From Bacteroidales bacterium (GTDB lineage: Bacteria; Bacteroidota; Bacteroidia; Bacteroidales; JAGONC01), in contig JAQUQD010000025.1 in assembly GCA_028716265.1 (NCBI GenBank), positions 1-37,564 of the forward strand: DNA of 37,564 nucleotides. Direction: 5' to 3'. This document shows positions 16,099-23,711 of this stretch, one piece after another (position 1 is the first letter of the stretch; every line of letters starts with the position of its first letter). The notes below the pieces were generated by a model that saw nothing but the letters and a program-made list of their open reading frames with translations, made no database searches and was not told where the DNA came from. Position numbers and translations under genes: made by a program.

Positions 16099-19083
16099 TT
16101 ACATCAGCTTGAGTGAAATCATCCACTGGTCGGATGGTTTCATTGATGGACTGTATCCTCTTGCATATCCAAACGACAGATAGGATTTGATCAGGGTGAA
16201 CAGTGCAACTTCCACATCGACCTGGGCTCCCGTGTTGTAATATATCTGGCTGTTGTCAGGATCTGCTATGTCGGCAAAGAGTCCCATGCTGAACAGGGAA
16301 AGCCTTGCGTATGTAGCATAAAAGCCAAGGAATCCCAGCCTCTTAAAGCGCAATGGCTGAAGATTGAGCTCGGCCATAAGCTTGCCATAGTTCATCGCCC
16401 CGATCTCATCGATCTCCATCCCCGGGAAACTCATGAAATCGCGGTAGCGCAGAACATTCTGGTAGTCGACCCAATTGTTACGGAAGCCACCGAAGTAAAA
16501 ATACGATAATGCGTCATCCTGTTTGCCGAACGACTGGCCGACTGAAGAACGGAGCCAGAAGGAAGTATTTCTCAACGGCAGGAGAAATCCAACATCCTGA
16601 TTGGAAACTAAATGTGGGTAGAAGGTTTCATTGGCCAGGTAATTATACAGGAAGAAGGTCCATTCGAATCCCTTTTCAGCTTCCAGCGCACCCAGGGATT
16701 TAAGCAGGTAACTATAATGAAAACTTGCGCTGGCTGTGTACATGTTTTTGTATGGTGCGTCAATTTCCTGGTATGAAGGCAGTTTTTCCAGATCACCATA
16801 CGCTCCCGCCTGGACAGAGAAATCCATCCGGGTTGGTCGGAAATGCTTAAGCACCTTTTGATATTTCAGCGTAAAGGCGTACCCTGCCCTGCTCACTTTA
16901 GTGGGCCCAAACAAATCATAAAAATCAGCTTTATTGTAACTTGCGTTGAAGTTCCATCCCCACAGCCGGTATTCAAGGTTGGCATGGATCAGCTCTTTCA
17001 CCGGCAGGAAGGAATAGGGCGAATAGGATAAAGACAATTTAAGGCCATGCAGTGCTGAAGGATCCATGAAATTGAACCGGTATCCCCACGACACCATCTT
17101 CTTGTATCCTTCAATAATCGGATAGGCGGATACAAACCGTAATTCTTTTACAGGACGATAATCTCCTTCAAAGACTTTCAATGAGTCAATATTGACCCTG
17201 GAAGGTGGGGGAAGCATCCAATCCTCAACGATTGGATTGGATTCATATGCCATTTGACCGAGAAGGCGTACAGCATTGGCATCCTCGATGGGGCGTATGG
17301 GAATCATGCACGGCTGAAGGCCATTCTGGTGATATTCGTAAACCAGAAGGGAGTCATCACCCACCGGTGTTGGTCTGAAGAATCCCGTCTCAACATTTGA
17401 AACCAGCTCTGCCTCACGGGTTTCCACGTTGATCCTGAAGACATTGGAAACACCTGTGTACCAGGATGTACCATAGAGGTAATGGTCGTCATGAGAAAAT
17501 ACGAAATTGGACATGGCATTTTCCTCAAATTCGTACAGCTCTTTAAAATAAGCATCCCCCAGCAGGAGATCTTTGGTCCTGTAAAGGATAAGTTTCTGGT
17601 GCCCGCTGACGTCAGACAGGATCCCGGAGAGATACTGTCCGTCATGAGAGATACTCAGATCAAAAAGGCTTCTCCCGAAAGCAATCGTGTGCACCTCTTC
17701 CCATTTTGTGTAAGGGGGGACGAAACGAACGATGGTCACCCTCCCGTTCAGATGCTGGAGTCCCCACAACGATTTGTCGGCAGGATTGATCACCAGATCA
17801 CCTGCGCGTGTGATATTGAGCAGCCGTTCCTTCTTGCCGGTCATGATGTCAATGGACTCAAGCCCCCTCCAATCTGTCGTGTGTGTGGTGGTATAAAGGA
17901 TCTTGCCCGAGTCTTCATAAGCCACGTAAGTCACGTAATACAACGCGGGGCTGCTCACATCGGCGATCTTTTTCATGCTTCCATCGGTCAGATCCAGACT
18001 CACAAGGCGGGCAGGCTTTCCGGGGTAATTCATAGCCGCGTAGATCGTGTTCTCTTCCTGATCATAAAATGAATTGGAAACGCTACCAAGTGGTTCAGCG
18101 GTGATGTATCGTCTCGGTGTGATGGGATATTCACACAGATAGTCCAGGTTCTCCTGCTGGAATCCCCGCTCCCACGCTATCCATTGATCCCATTCGGTGT
18201 TAATGTCGATCCCGTAAACCTTTCTGAACTGAGAGGCATAAAACCGCTTGCTGGAGTCACTGCGGTCATAAAATTCACGCAATTTATCAACGCCATAGGT
18301 ATAGGCCAGGTAGCTGACAAACCGCGTACCGTAGAGGTACGCATTAACTCCAACCTGGAAATCGATCGTTGTGCCTTCCGTTTCAAGCCCCACAACCCCA
18401 TAGAAATAACTACTGTCATGGACCATGGTACGGAAGACCATTTCATCATAGCCTCCCAGCACTCTTCCCAAGCCCCCCGACATCCATGTCTCCATGAATA
18501 CCGCGATCCCTTCGTGATACCATCGCGGGGAATACCACCGGGGGGTGGTCATGTAGCTATACACCATGGAGAGCGGATTGGTGGCATCCGGCATTACCTT
18601 CCCGCCGAAGATCTTACGGTAGAGGATATCGCCCCGGGCAGCTTTATCACACATGACCACATGCGTCAGTTCATGGTTCATCAGCCACTGGAACCGCTCG
18701 TTGGTCGGAATGATGTTATACGTGAAATTAAAAGGGGATATTCCAAGGGAAATCATATTCCATGGGATGACCAGCGTGCCGCCGTTGCCCACATCACTAA
18801 AGTCATTCATCAAAACAGTCACTTCCTCGGAGGGATTATAATTCCAGAACGACCGGTGAAAGTCCATGGCATTTTCATAGCATCGCGCCTGGTGCGGTAC
18901 CATATAGGAATACCCTCGTCCCAGGTAAATAGTGCGCAGATCATGCGTATTGTATTGAAAAAGCTGAGGTTGCCCCTTGGAGGGAGCAACCGTCACTAGA
19001 AAAAGAATAATGGTTAGTAAAAGGTATTTCAGACCGATAGCCTGATCAGATGAATCCTCAGGGTCGTATGCTCCTCCCATCAT
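16099..19083 (-). CDS. Exported gluzincin-type peptidase with propeller-like middle and outer-membrane barrel-like end
   Basis: 994 residues. A hydrophobic export segment lies at residues 19-38 behind an unusual acidic start (MMGGAYDPEDSSDQ), so the true start may lie slightly later. The N-terminal domain has HELTH (137-141) and WYHEGIAVFMET (H190-E191), the zinc-binding set of MA-clan peptidases. Residues ~330-640 look like WD40/TolB-type propeller blades (repeated short beta runs ending in D and G turns). From ~690 on, alternating aromatic beta strands (YEFNFMDPSALHG-like, ending QWMISLKLM) suggest a beta barrel in the outer membrane. The gene starts 30 bases after the upstream lipoprotein gene. 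The substrate is unknown. The plus-strand frame 18184-18999 is a shadow. Confidence 0.82.
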   Translation of the reverse strand: MMGGAYDPEDSSDQAIGLKYLLLTIILFLVTVAPSKGQPQLFQYNTHDLRTIYLGRGYSYMVPHQARCYENAMDFHRSFWNYNPSEEVTVLMNDFSDVGNGGTLVIPWNMISLGISPFNFTYNIIPTNERFQWLMNHELTHVVMCDKAARGDILYRKIFGGKVMPDATNPLSMVYSYMTTPRWYSPRWYHEGIAVFMETWMSGGLGRVLGGYDEMVFRTMVHDSSYFYGVVGLETEGTTIDFQVGVNAYLYGTRFVSYLAYTYGVDKLREFYDRSDSSKRFYASQFRKVYGIDINTEWDQWIAWERGFQQENLDYLCEYPITPRRYITAEPLGSVSNSFYDQEENTIYAAMNYPGKPARLVSLDLTDGSMKKIADVSSPALYYVTYVAYEDSGKILYTTTHTTDWRGLESIDIMTGKKERLLNITRAGDLVINPADKSLWGLQHLNGRVTIVRFVPPYTKWEEVHTIAFGRSLFDLSISHDGQYLSGILSDVSGHQKLILYRTKDLLLGDAYFKELYEFEENAMSNFVFSHDDHYLYGTSWYTGVSNVFRINVETREAELVSNVETGFFRPTPVGDDSLLVYEYHQNGLQPCMIPIRPIEDANAVRLLGQMAYESNPIVEDWMLPPPSRVNIDSLKVFEGDYRPVKELRFVSAYPIIEGYKKMVSWGYRFNFMDPSALHGLKLSLSYSPYSFLPVKELIHANLEYRLWGWNFNASYNKADFYDLFGPTKVSRAGYAFTLKYQKVLKHFRPTRMDFSVQAGAYGDLEKLPSYQEIDAPYKNMYTASASFHYSYLLKSLGALEAEKGFEWTFFLYNYLANETFYPHLVSNQDVGFLLPLRNTSFWLRSSVGQSFGKQDDALSYFYFGGFRNNWVDYQNVLRYRDFMSFPGMEIDEIGAMNYGKLMAELNLQPLRFKRLGFLGFYATYARLSLFSMGLFADIADPDNSQIYYNTGAQVDVEVALFTLIKSYLSFGYARGYSPSMKPSDQWMISLKLM

Positions 19084-19112
19084 TTAAAATATAACTGCAA
19101 TTAACTCCCATG

Positions 19113-20258
19113 TTATTGTCCTACTGGAATAATTTGTAAAGCGTTGCTTCCAATGAAATCCTGGGCCGATAAGATGGCACTTCCGCACATGGCTGCGTTC
19201 AATGACTCTATATTGGAGATCGCACCCTGGGCATCCATCGCGCTGCTTCCGATGACAATGTCCCTGGCCCAAAAATTTAAAGTCTCATTGGAGCTCAGGT
19301 TCTGGATCTGCTGAAGGATTCCCTGGTCATAGATAAAGAAATTTTGAAGACCATTGAATCCTGCTCCAATCGGTTCTGATGGTGGATGGACAGGTGGCAT
19401 TGCTCCGCCACCACCCCCGCCGACCAACGCACCATCACCGGTGGTCAATCCCATCCCACCCTGGCCTGAAAGGGCATAGGAGCCAATTGGGTTGCTGGAA
19501 ACGGCCTCCATCCACTCACTTCCGACAGCATCTGACATCTGGATCATATCATACATACCGCTCAGGCCGGCTATGTCAAGGATCATCATGTCCATTAATG
19601 CTTCCAATGATATAGGATCATTAAAAACATACGCTTGCTGAACGACACGTATCAGCAGTTCATCACGGATCCCTTTGAGCTTTTCGAGCTCCTGCTTGTC
19701 GACGATCTGTTGCTGATTGGCTTCCATATAGGTGTCCAGGTTGTTAACCATCACGGTGAGGATGGAGTCTTTTTCTTCCAGTTTCTGGACATAATTTGCA
19801 AAAGCACGCAGGTTGTTTTCCACATCGGCTGAACTCTCACTGATGGTATCCTTGTAAAAATCGCCCAGCATATAGACGGTTGTAGTGAGCACTTCATTGT
19901 TGTTTTTCAGAAAATCCTTGAAGTCGGTCAGTTCAGCTATATACCGGTCATACTGTTCATCAAATCCACTGATGGATTCAATATCCAGCAGTCTGTTTTC
20001 AATGCTCTGTTTCAGGTTGCCCGTATAGGCGTTAAAGAGTACGAGCCCCTGGATAATGCTTGCCAGCTTGGCGGTATCCTGCACAATTTCGGTTCGCAGA
20101 AGGATGTCTTTCTCCGACATTTGATCTTTTCTGAACTTACTGACCTTGTAGATCGTACCGCCGGCTTCGTCTTCCCTCACTCTGTTCTTGCAGGAGAACA
20201 TCAGGAGACCTGCAAGGATGGCTACAGCCCAGGTGATTACCAACACTCTATTTTTCAT
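19113..20258 (-). CDS. Coiled-coil lipoprotein with Gly-rich hinge, function unknown
   Basis: 381 residues from the ATG at 20258. The open frame goes eight codons higher, but MKNRVLVITWAVAILAGLLMFSC is the natural lipoprotein signal. The mature protein has a long helical region (about residues 45-210) rich in heptad-like L/I/E/K patterns, then a Gly-rich linker with seven consecutive Gly followed by AMPPVHPPSEP (~265-296), then a compact C-terminal segment of about 85 residues. I do not recognise the family. It sits between the anti-sigma-like gene (37 bases upstream) and the peptidase/barrel gene (30 bases downstream), so all three are probably cotranscribed. A role as periplasmic sensor or scaffold is only a guess. 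Confidence 0.72.
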   Translation of the reverse strand: MKNRVLVITWAVAILAGLLMFSCKNRVREDEAGGTIYKVSKFRKDQMSEKDILLRTEIVQDTAKLASIIQGLVLFNAYTGNLKQSIENRLLDIESISGFDEQYDRYIAELTDFKDFLKNNNEVLTTTVYMLGDFYKDTISESSADVENNLRAFANYVQKLEEKDSILTVMVNNLDTYMEANQQQIVDKQELEKLKGIRDELLIRVVQQAYVFNDPISLEALMDMMILDIAGLSGMYDMIQMSDAVGSEWMEAVSSNPIGSYALSGQGGMGLTTGDGALVGGGGGGAMPPVHPPSEPIGAGFNGLQNFFIYDQGILQQIQNLSSNETLNFWARDIVIGSSAMDAQGAISNIESLNAAMCGSAILSAQDFIGSNALQIIPVGQ

Positions 20259-20294
20259 GGTTATTGGTATTAGAAGGTTCATTTTAAGACAACA

Positions 20295-21089
20295 TTAAAG
20301 CTTTACCTGTGTATTAAATTCAAGATTACCGTCAAGGAAGATGGAAACCGTAAGTCCTTCCTCTATGGTTGTCAGCTTTTTCAATAGGATTACATAGGAA
20401 TTGTGTCCCTGGTTACCGATCTCAATATAGTTATAACCCGCCATGATCTGGCAGCCAGGTTTGCTTTCCATAGACCTCAAGCTCCATATCTGGAAGCTTG
20501 TTGTGTTGAACATGAGCTGGATGATGCTGCTGGTGCCAGAGATCACCTCCAGGTTCAGTTGCGTGTAATTCTGGGGCAGCGGATTTGCTGTGAGGTTCAG
20601 TTTGATCTCGGGCAGGTCGACAGGTAACAGGACCGTGCCTTTGGTATCCCTGGTGGCCAACGAACCTGTAGCATCCATCTCTGAAACCGTTTCTGAAGGC
20701 TGTTTGAGATGGAAAAGGCTCATCACGGCGACGCCAATGACCATACCCGCAATGAATCCCCATGCCACATTCCATTGCGGATTGGGGAAAATGCGGTTCA
20801 GTGCATTCTGCCAGGTGTTCTTCGCAGATTTTTCATGGAGGGGCTCCGGATTCTCCGCGTATATGTCCTTGTTTTGCCTTATTGCATTCATGATCGGATC
20901 AAGTAGGTCAGCCTGTGGCGCCGAAGTGTCAGGTTCGGAAAGGATGCGGTCAATCGCTTTCATTTCTTCCAGAAAGTCTCTCCATTCATTGTTTTCAGAC
21001 AACTCAATTTCGAACTGCTTTCTTTCCTTTTCCGCAAGGTCCCCTTCCAGATAACTGCGGAGCATCTTCTTATGTCTAGGGCTGATCAT
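20295..21089 (-). CDS. Single-pass anti-sigma-factor-like membrane protein
   Basis: 264 residues. The N-terminal ~105 residues are cytoplasmic in type and begin like anti-sigma N-domains (KKMLRSYLEGDLAEKERKQFEIELSENNEWRDFLEEM), but without the HxxxCxxC zinc motif. One membrane helix follows (about 108-127, WGFIAGMVIGVAVMSLF). The outer ~135 residues are beta-rich. The ATG overlaps the sigma gene's stop as ATGA, the usual arrangement of ECF sigma/anti-sigma pairs, which ensures matched amounts. It would hold the sigma factor at the membrane until cleaved or altered. A PrsW-like protease is encoded in the same run. Confidence 0.82.
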   Translation of the reverse strand: MISPRHKKMLRSYLEGDLAEKERKQFEIELSENNEWRDFLEEMKAIDRILSEPDTSAPQADLLDPIMNAIRQNKDIYAENPEPLHEKSAKNTWQNALNRIFPNPQWNVAWGFIAGMVIGVAVMSLFHLKQPSETVSEMDATGSLATRDTKGTVLLPVDLPEIKLNLTANPLPQNYTQLNLEVISGTSSIIQLMFNTTSFQIWSLRSMESKPGCQIMAGYNYIEIGNQGHNSYVILLKKLTTIEEGLTVSIFLDGNLEFNTQVKL

Positions 21090-21628
21090 ATGTTATCTGA
21101 CGAACTTTTAAGTATGTCTCTCAGCATAAGACGGGCTTCGAACAGGCGGCTCTTTACCCTGTTCTCCGGAATCCCTGTTATGGAGCTCATCTGATCGTAG
21201 GACAATGCTGAATAATATTTCATAACAATTAAAAGTCTGTACTTTGGTTTAAGTTTCCGGATGGCTTTTCTCACGTTCCTTCTTTCTTCCATCAGATCTG
21301 CCGTTTCATTCCGGACATGTCTGTCAGAAATCTCCATATCCTCTATGCGTTCATATGGTTTCCTCTGCCTTAAATGATTGATCGTATGGTTCATTCCCAG
21401 ACGGTACAGCCAGCTAAAGAACTTGTAATGCGAATCGGCCTTGTCCAGATTTAAATAAGCCCTTAAAAAAATTTCCTGCGTCAAATCCCTGGCATCCTCC
21501 TCCCTCCCTGTCATCTGAAATGCCAGGTTGAATATGGTTTGCTGATGCCGTTTGACGATATGAGCAAACGCTTCAACATCTCCATCAAGGACCTTTTTTA
21601 TGATTGAATGATCGTCAGTTTCAACCAT
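21086..21628 (-). CDS. ECF-type RNA polymerase sigma factor
   Basis: 180 residues from the ATG at 21628. The frame is open to 21838, but the upstream part is AT-rich, overlaps the divergent methyltransferase, and lies upstream of a promoter at 21677-21707. Region 2 is visible in VDGDVEAFAHIVKRHQQTIFNLAFQMTG-REEDARDLTQEIFLRAYLNLD (core binding and -10 recognition) and FFSWLYRLGMNHTINHLRQRK. Region 4 is in RKAIRKLKPKYRLLIVMKYYSALSYDQMSSITGIPENRVKSRLFEARLMLRDIL (-35 recognition helix). It is two-domain, as ECF factors are. It heads the sigma/anti-sigma/lipoprotein/peptidase/PrsW run. Confidence 0.93.
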   Translation of the reverse strand: MVETDDHSIIKKVLDGDVEAFAHIVKRHQQTIFNLAFQMTGREEDARDLTQEIFLRAYLNLDKADSHYKFFSWLYRLGMNHTINHLRQRKPYERIEDMEISDRHVRNETADLMEERRNVRKAIRKLKPKYRLLIVMKYYSALSYDQMSSITGIPENRVKSRLFEARLMLRDILKSSSDNI

Positions 21629-21676
21629 AAATACAAACAGGATTTGAGTAAGTTGGAAAAAAAGAAAAATTTTTAT

Positions 21677-21707
21677 CAAAAATACAGATACAAACCCAAT
21701 TTCCCAA
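21677..21707 (-). promoter_or_regulatory. Bacteroidetes-type promoter for the ECF sigma operon
   Basis: On the minus strand the -7 box TATTTTTG (21684 to 21677) matches TAnnTTTG. A TTG lies at 21707-21705 with a 20-base spacer, the usual -33 arrangement. Transcription would begin near 21670 and leave a ~42-base leader before the ATG at 21628. This supports that start and suggests housekeeping-sigma transcription of the operon. Confidence 0.6.
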
Positions 21708-21762
21708 TATACTTTTTTTATAATTTTCATCACTTTTTCATTCTTTAGTGTTTTACATAATT

Positions 21763-21792
21763 TTCCAATGCATACCTTTAACATTCCAATGC
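21763..21792. promoter_or_regulatory. Two direct 9-mers 21 bp apart in the divergent promoter region
   Basis: TTCCAATGC occurs at 21763-21771 and again at 21784-21792, start to start 21 bases, which is two helical turns. The second copy ends 11 bases before the methyltransferase ATG. Such spacing is typical of paired protein sites on one DNA face. No binding protein is known. Confidence 0.4.
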
Positions 21793-21803
21793 GATAGCGA
21801 AGG

Positions 21804-22868
21804 ATGATGACACCTGACGCGATAAGGGAAATGATCAATAGTTACCGGATCAGCCGCATCCTGTTATCTTCTTTTGAGTTGGATTTCTTTACAGAACTTG
21901 GAAAAGAAGGCATGACGCCAGCGGAGCTTAGTGAGCGGTGCAGGACCAACCTACGTTCGACGGAAATGATGCTGAACGCGCTCACTTCGCTGAAAATGTT
22001 AACTAAAAACTGTGGAAGGTTCTATAATACGCCTGACTCCCTCAGGTATCTTGACAGGAATTCGGAGGATTATCTATCCGGGATCCATCATAGCATTTCG
22101 CTGTGGAAATCGTGGAGCACCCTGACGGAAGCGGTAAGAAAGGGAAGCAGGGTTGCCTGGATGGAGGATGAAAAACGGGATCAGGAGTGGTTGGTTCCCT
22201 TTATTGAAGCCATGCACGACAGAGCAAAAAGGACAGCTGAGGCAGTCGTCGCCCGGCTGCCCTTTGAAGGGATCCGCAAGGTGCTGGATCTTGGAGGCGG
22301 ACCAGGCACGTATGCTATGGAAATGGTAAAAAAGCATCCGGGCATTACCGCCTGTGTCTTCGACCTCCCTGGAGTGACTACACTGACTCAGCAATACATT
22401 GACAGGGAAGGACTTACAGAGCGCATGTCGATAAGTTCGGGAGATTTCTTGACAGATGACATTGGATCCGATTACGACCTGATCTTTGTATCGGCCATCA
22501 TCCATAGTTATTCACCGGAAGAAAACAAAAGCCTGATCAAGAAATGTGAGCAGGCGACAACTCCGGGCGGATTCATCGTCATTCAGGATTACATTATGGA
22601 CGAAGACCGCATATTACCTGTTGAAGGGGCGCTTTTTGCGATCAATATGCTGGTGAACACCGATTCGGGTTCAACCTACCCCGAGTCCGAGGTAGCCGGT
22701 TGGATGAGCGCTGCTGGATGGAGTGATATACAGCGGATGGAATCCGCACACAAAACCTCTCAGATGATTGGAAGGAAGCAGTCTACAGTCAGCAGTCACC
22801 GGGAGCCCCTCCCCAATCCCTCCCCAAATGGGGAGGGATTGGGGAGGGGTGACAATTTAACAATTTGA
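21804..22868 (+). CDS. SAM-dependent O-methyltransferase (family 2, plant-COMT-like)
   Basis: 354 residues, with ATG at 21804 or 21807 and an AAGG just upstream. Residues ~1-95 form the winged-helix dimerisation domain of this family (FELDFFTELGKEGMTPAELSERC). SAM motif I is VLDLGGGPGTYAMEMV, followed by VFDLPGVTTL and DLIFVSAIIHSYSPEENKSLIKKCEQATTPGGFIVIQDYI. Such enzymes methylate hydroxyl (or other) groups of aromatic metabolites; the substrate is not predictable. The natural family end is near MIGRKQ. The last ~25 residues (including PLPNPSPNGEGLGRG) come from translation through the palindromic repeat at 22806-22849. It is followed by a PhzF-like gene. Confidence 0.88.
   Translation: MMTPDAIREMINSYRISRILLSSFELDFFTELGKEGMTPAELSERCRTNLRSTEMMLNALTSLKMLTKNCGRFYNTPDSLRYLDRNSEDYLSGIHHSISLWKSWSTLTEAVRKGSRVAWMEDEKRDQEWLVPFIEAMHDRAKRTAEAVVARLPFEGIRKVLDLGGGPGTYAMEMVKKHPGITACVFDLPGVTTLTQQYIDREGLTERMSISSGDFLTDDIGSDYDLIFVSAIIHSYSPEENKSLIKKCEQATTPGGFIVIQDYIMDEDRILPVEGALFAINMLVNTDSGSTYPESEVAGWMSAAGWSDIQRMESAHKTSQMIGRKQSTVSSHREPLPNPSPNGEGLGRGDNLTI
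22806..22849. repeat. Perfect 20-bp palindrome (C/G-rich hairpin repeat)
   Basis: The left arm 22806-22825 and right arm 22830-22849 are exact reverse complements around a 4-base AAAT loop. The arm is built from CCCCTCCCC, AAT and CCCTCCCC-like blocks. It lies in the last codons of the methyltransferase gene, yet has the features of an intergenic REP-like element. Repeats of this look are widespread in Bacteroidetes genomes (recollection). It may end or stabilise the mRNA. Confidence 0.85.
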
Positions 22869-22880
22869 CAATTTAACAAT
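22851..22880. repeat. AT-rich direct repeats of GACAATTTAACAATT
   Basis: GACAATTTAACAATTTGACAATTTAACAAT follows the palindrome and covers the methyltransferase stop codon. It shares the ACAATTTAACAAT word with 1552-1588, over 21 kb away. It is probably part of the same intergenic repeat landscape. Confidence 0.6.
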
Positions 22881-22899
22881 AGTATTAAAAATATTTTTC

Positions 22900-23679
22900 A
22901 TGATTCCATTTTATCAGGTTGATGCATTCACGGGAAAATTATTTGGCGGGAATCCCGCCGGTGTCTGTCCGCTTGTCGAGTGGATAGAGGATGACCTCAT
23001 GCAAAAGATAGCTGAAGAGAATAACCTTTCGGAAACTGCATTCTTTGTCGACCGGGGTGAATGGTTTGAGATCACATGGTTCACTCCTGCTGCGGAGGTG
23101 GATCTGTGCGGACATGCCACGCTGGCCTCGGCTCATGTCATTTTCAACCACCTTAACTACCCGTATGATGTTATCATGTTCGACACCAAGCATCATGGGC
23201 CGCTCTATGCCCGGAGGAACCATGACCTCATTTCGTTGGACTTTCCTGCGGGCAAGCCTGAGAAGGTGCCTGTTCCCGATCAGCTGATCCTGGCGCTGGG
23301 ATGCATTCCGGCTGAGCTTTATGCGACAAGGGACTATCTGGCCGTTTTCGACACGCAGGAGGAGATCCTGGCCATAAAGCCAAATTTTGGGCTCTTCAAT
23401 AAACTGGATAAACTGGGAGTTTGCGTCACGGCTCCTGGCCGGGAGGCGGACTTTGTGTCAAGATTCTTTGCGCCTTCCGTAGGCATTAACGAAGATCCTG
23501 TCACAGGATCGGCGCACACGACGCTTATTCCCTTCTGGGCTGACCGTCTCCAAAAAACAATCCTTCATGCCCTGCAATTATCCAGACGGGGAGGTGAGCT
23601 TTTCTGTGAACTGAATGAGGACAGGGTGCTGATTTCCGGCAGATCAGTCACATTTCTGGAAGGAGAGATCCATATCTGA
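22900..23679 (+). CDS. PhzF-family isomerase/epimerase-like protein
   Basis: 259 residues, the family's usual size. The two-fold PhzF/DapF-like fold is marked by FYQVDAFTGKLFGGNPAGVCPL, ENNLSETAFF (with the catalytic-type Glu), FTPAAEVDLCGHATLASAHV and the second-half motif FFAPSVGINEDPVTGSAHTTLIPFWADRL. PhzF itself isomerises dihydrohydroxyanthranilate in phenazine synthesis, but most homologues have unknown substrates and no other phenazine genes are here. The preceding O-methyltransferase, on the same strand 31 bases away, may share its pathway, although a strong hairpin lies between them. Confidence 0.92.
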   Translation: MIPFYQVDAFTGKLFGGNPAGVCPLVEWIEDDLMQKIAEENNLSETAFFVDRGEWFEITWFTPAAEVDLCGHATLASAHVIFNHLNYPYDVIMFDTKHHGPLYARRNHDLISLDFPAGKPEKVPVPDQLILALGCIPAELYATRDYLAVFDTQEEILAIKPNFGLFNKLDKLGVCVTAPGREADFVSRFFAPSVGINEDPVTGSAHTTLIPFWADRLQKTILHALQLSRRGGELFCELNEDRVLISGRSVTFLEGEIHI

Positions 23680-23711
23680 TAGGAAGAATGAAGTATGTAG
23701 GATGTACCCGC

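Noticed and set aside
18184..18999. 271-codon open frame on the plus strand
   Set aside because: It is antisense to the zinc peptidase domain of the 16099-19083 gene, whose HELTH and HEG motifs prove the minus-strand frame.
21629..21838. 70-residue N-terminal extension of the first ECF sigma factor
   Set aside because: It overlaps the divergent methyltransferase gene and a promoter match at 21677-21707; ECF region 2 begins just after the ATG at 21628.
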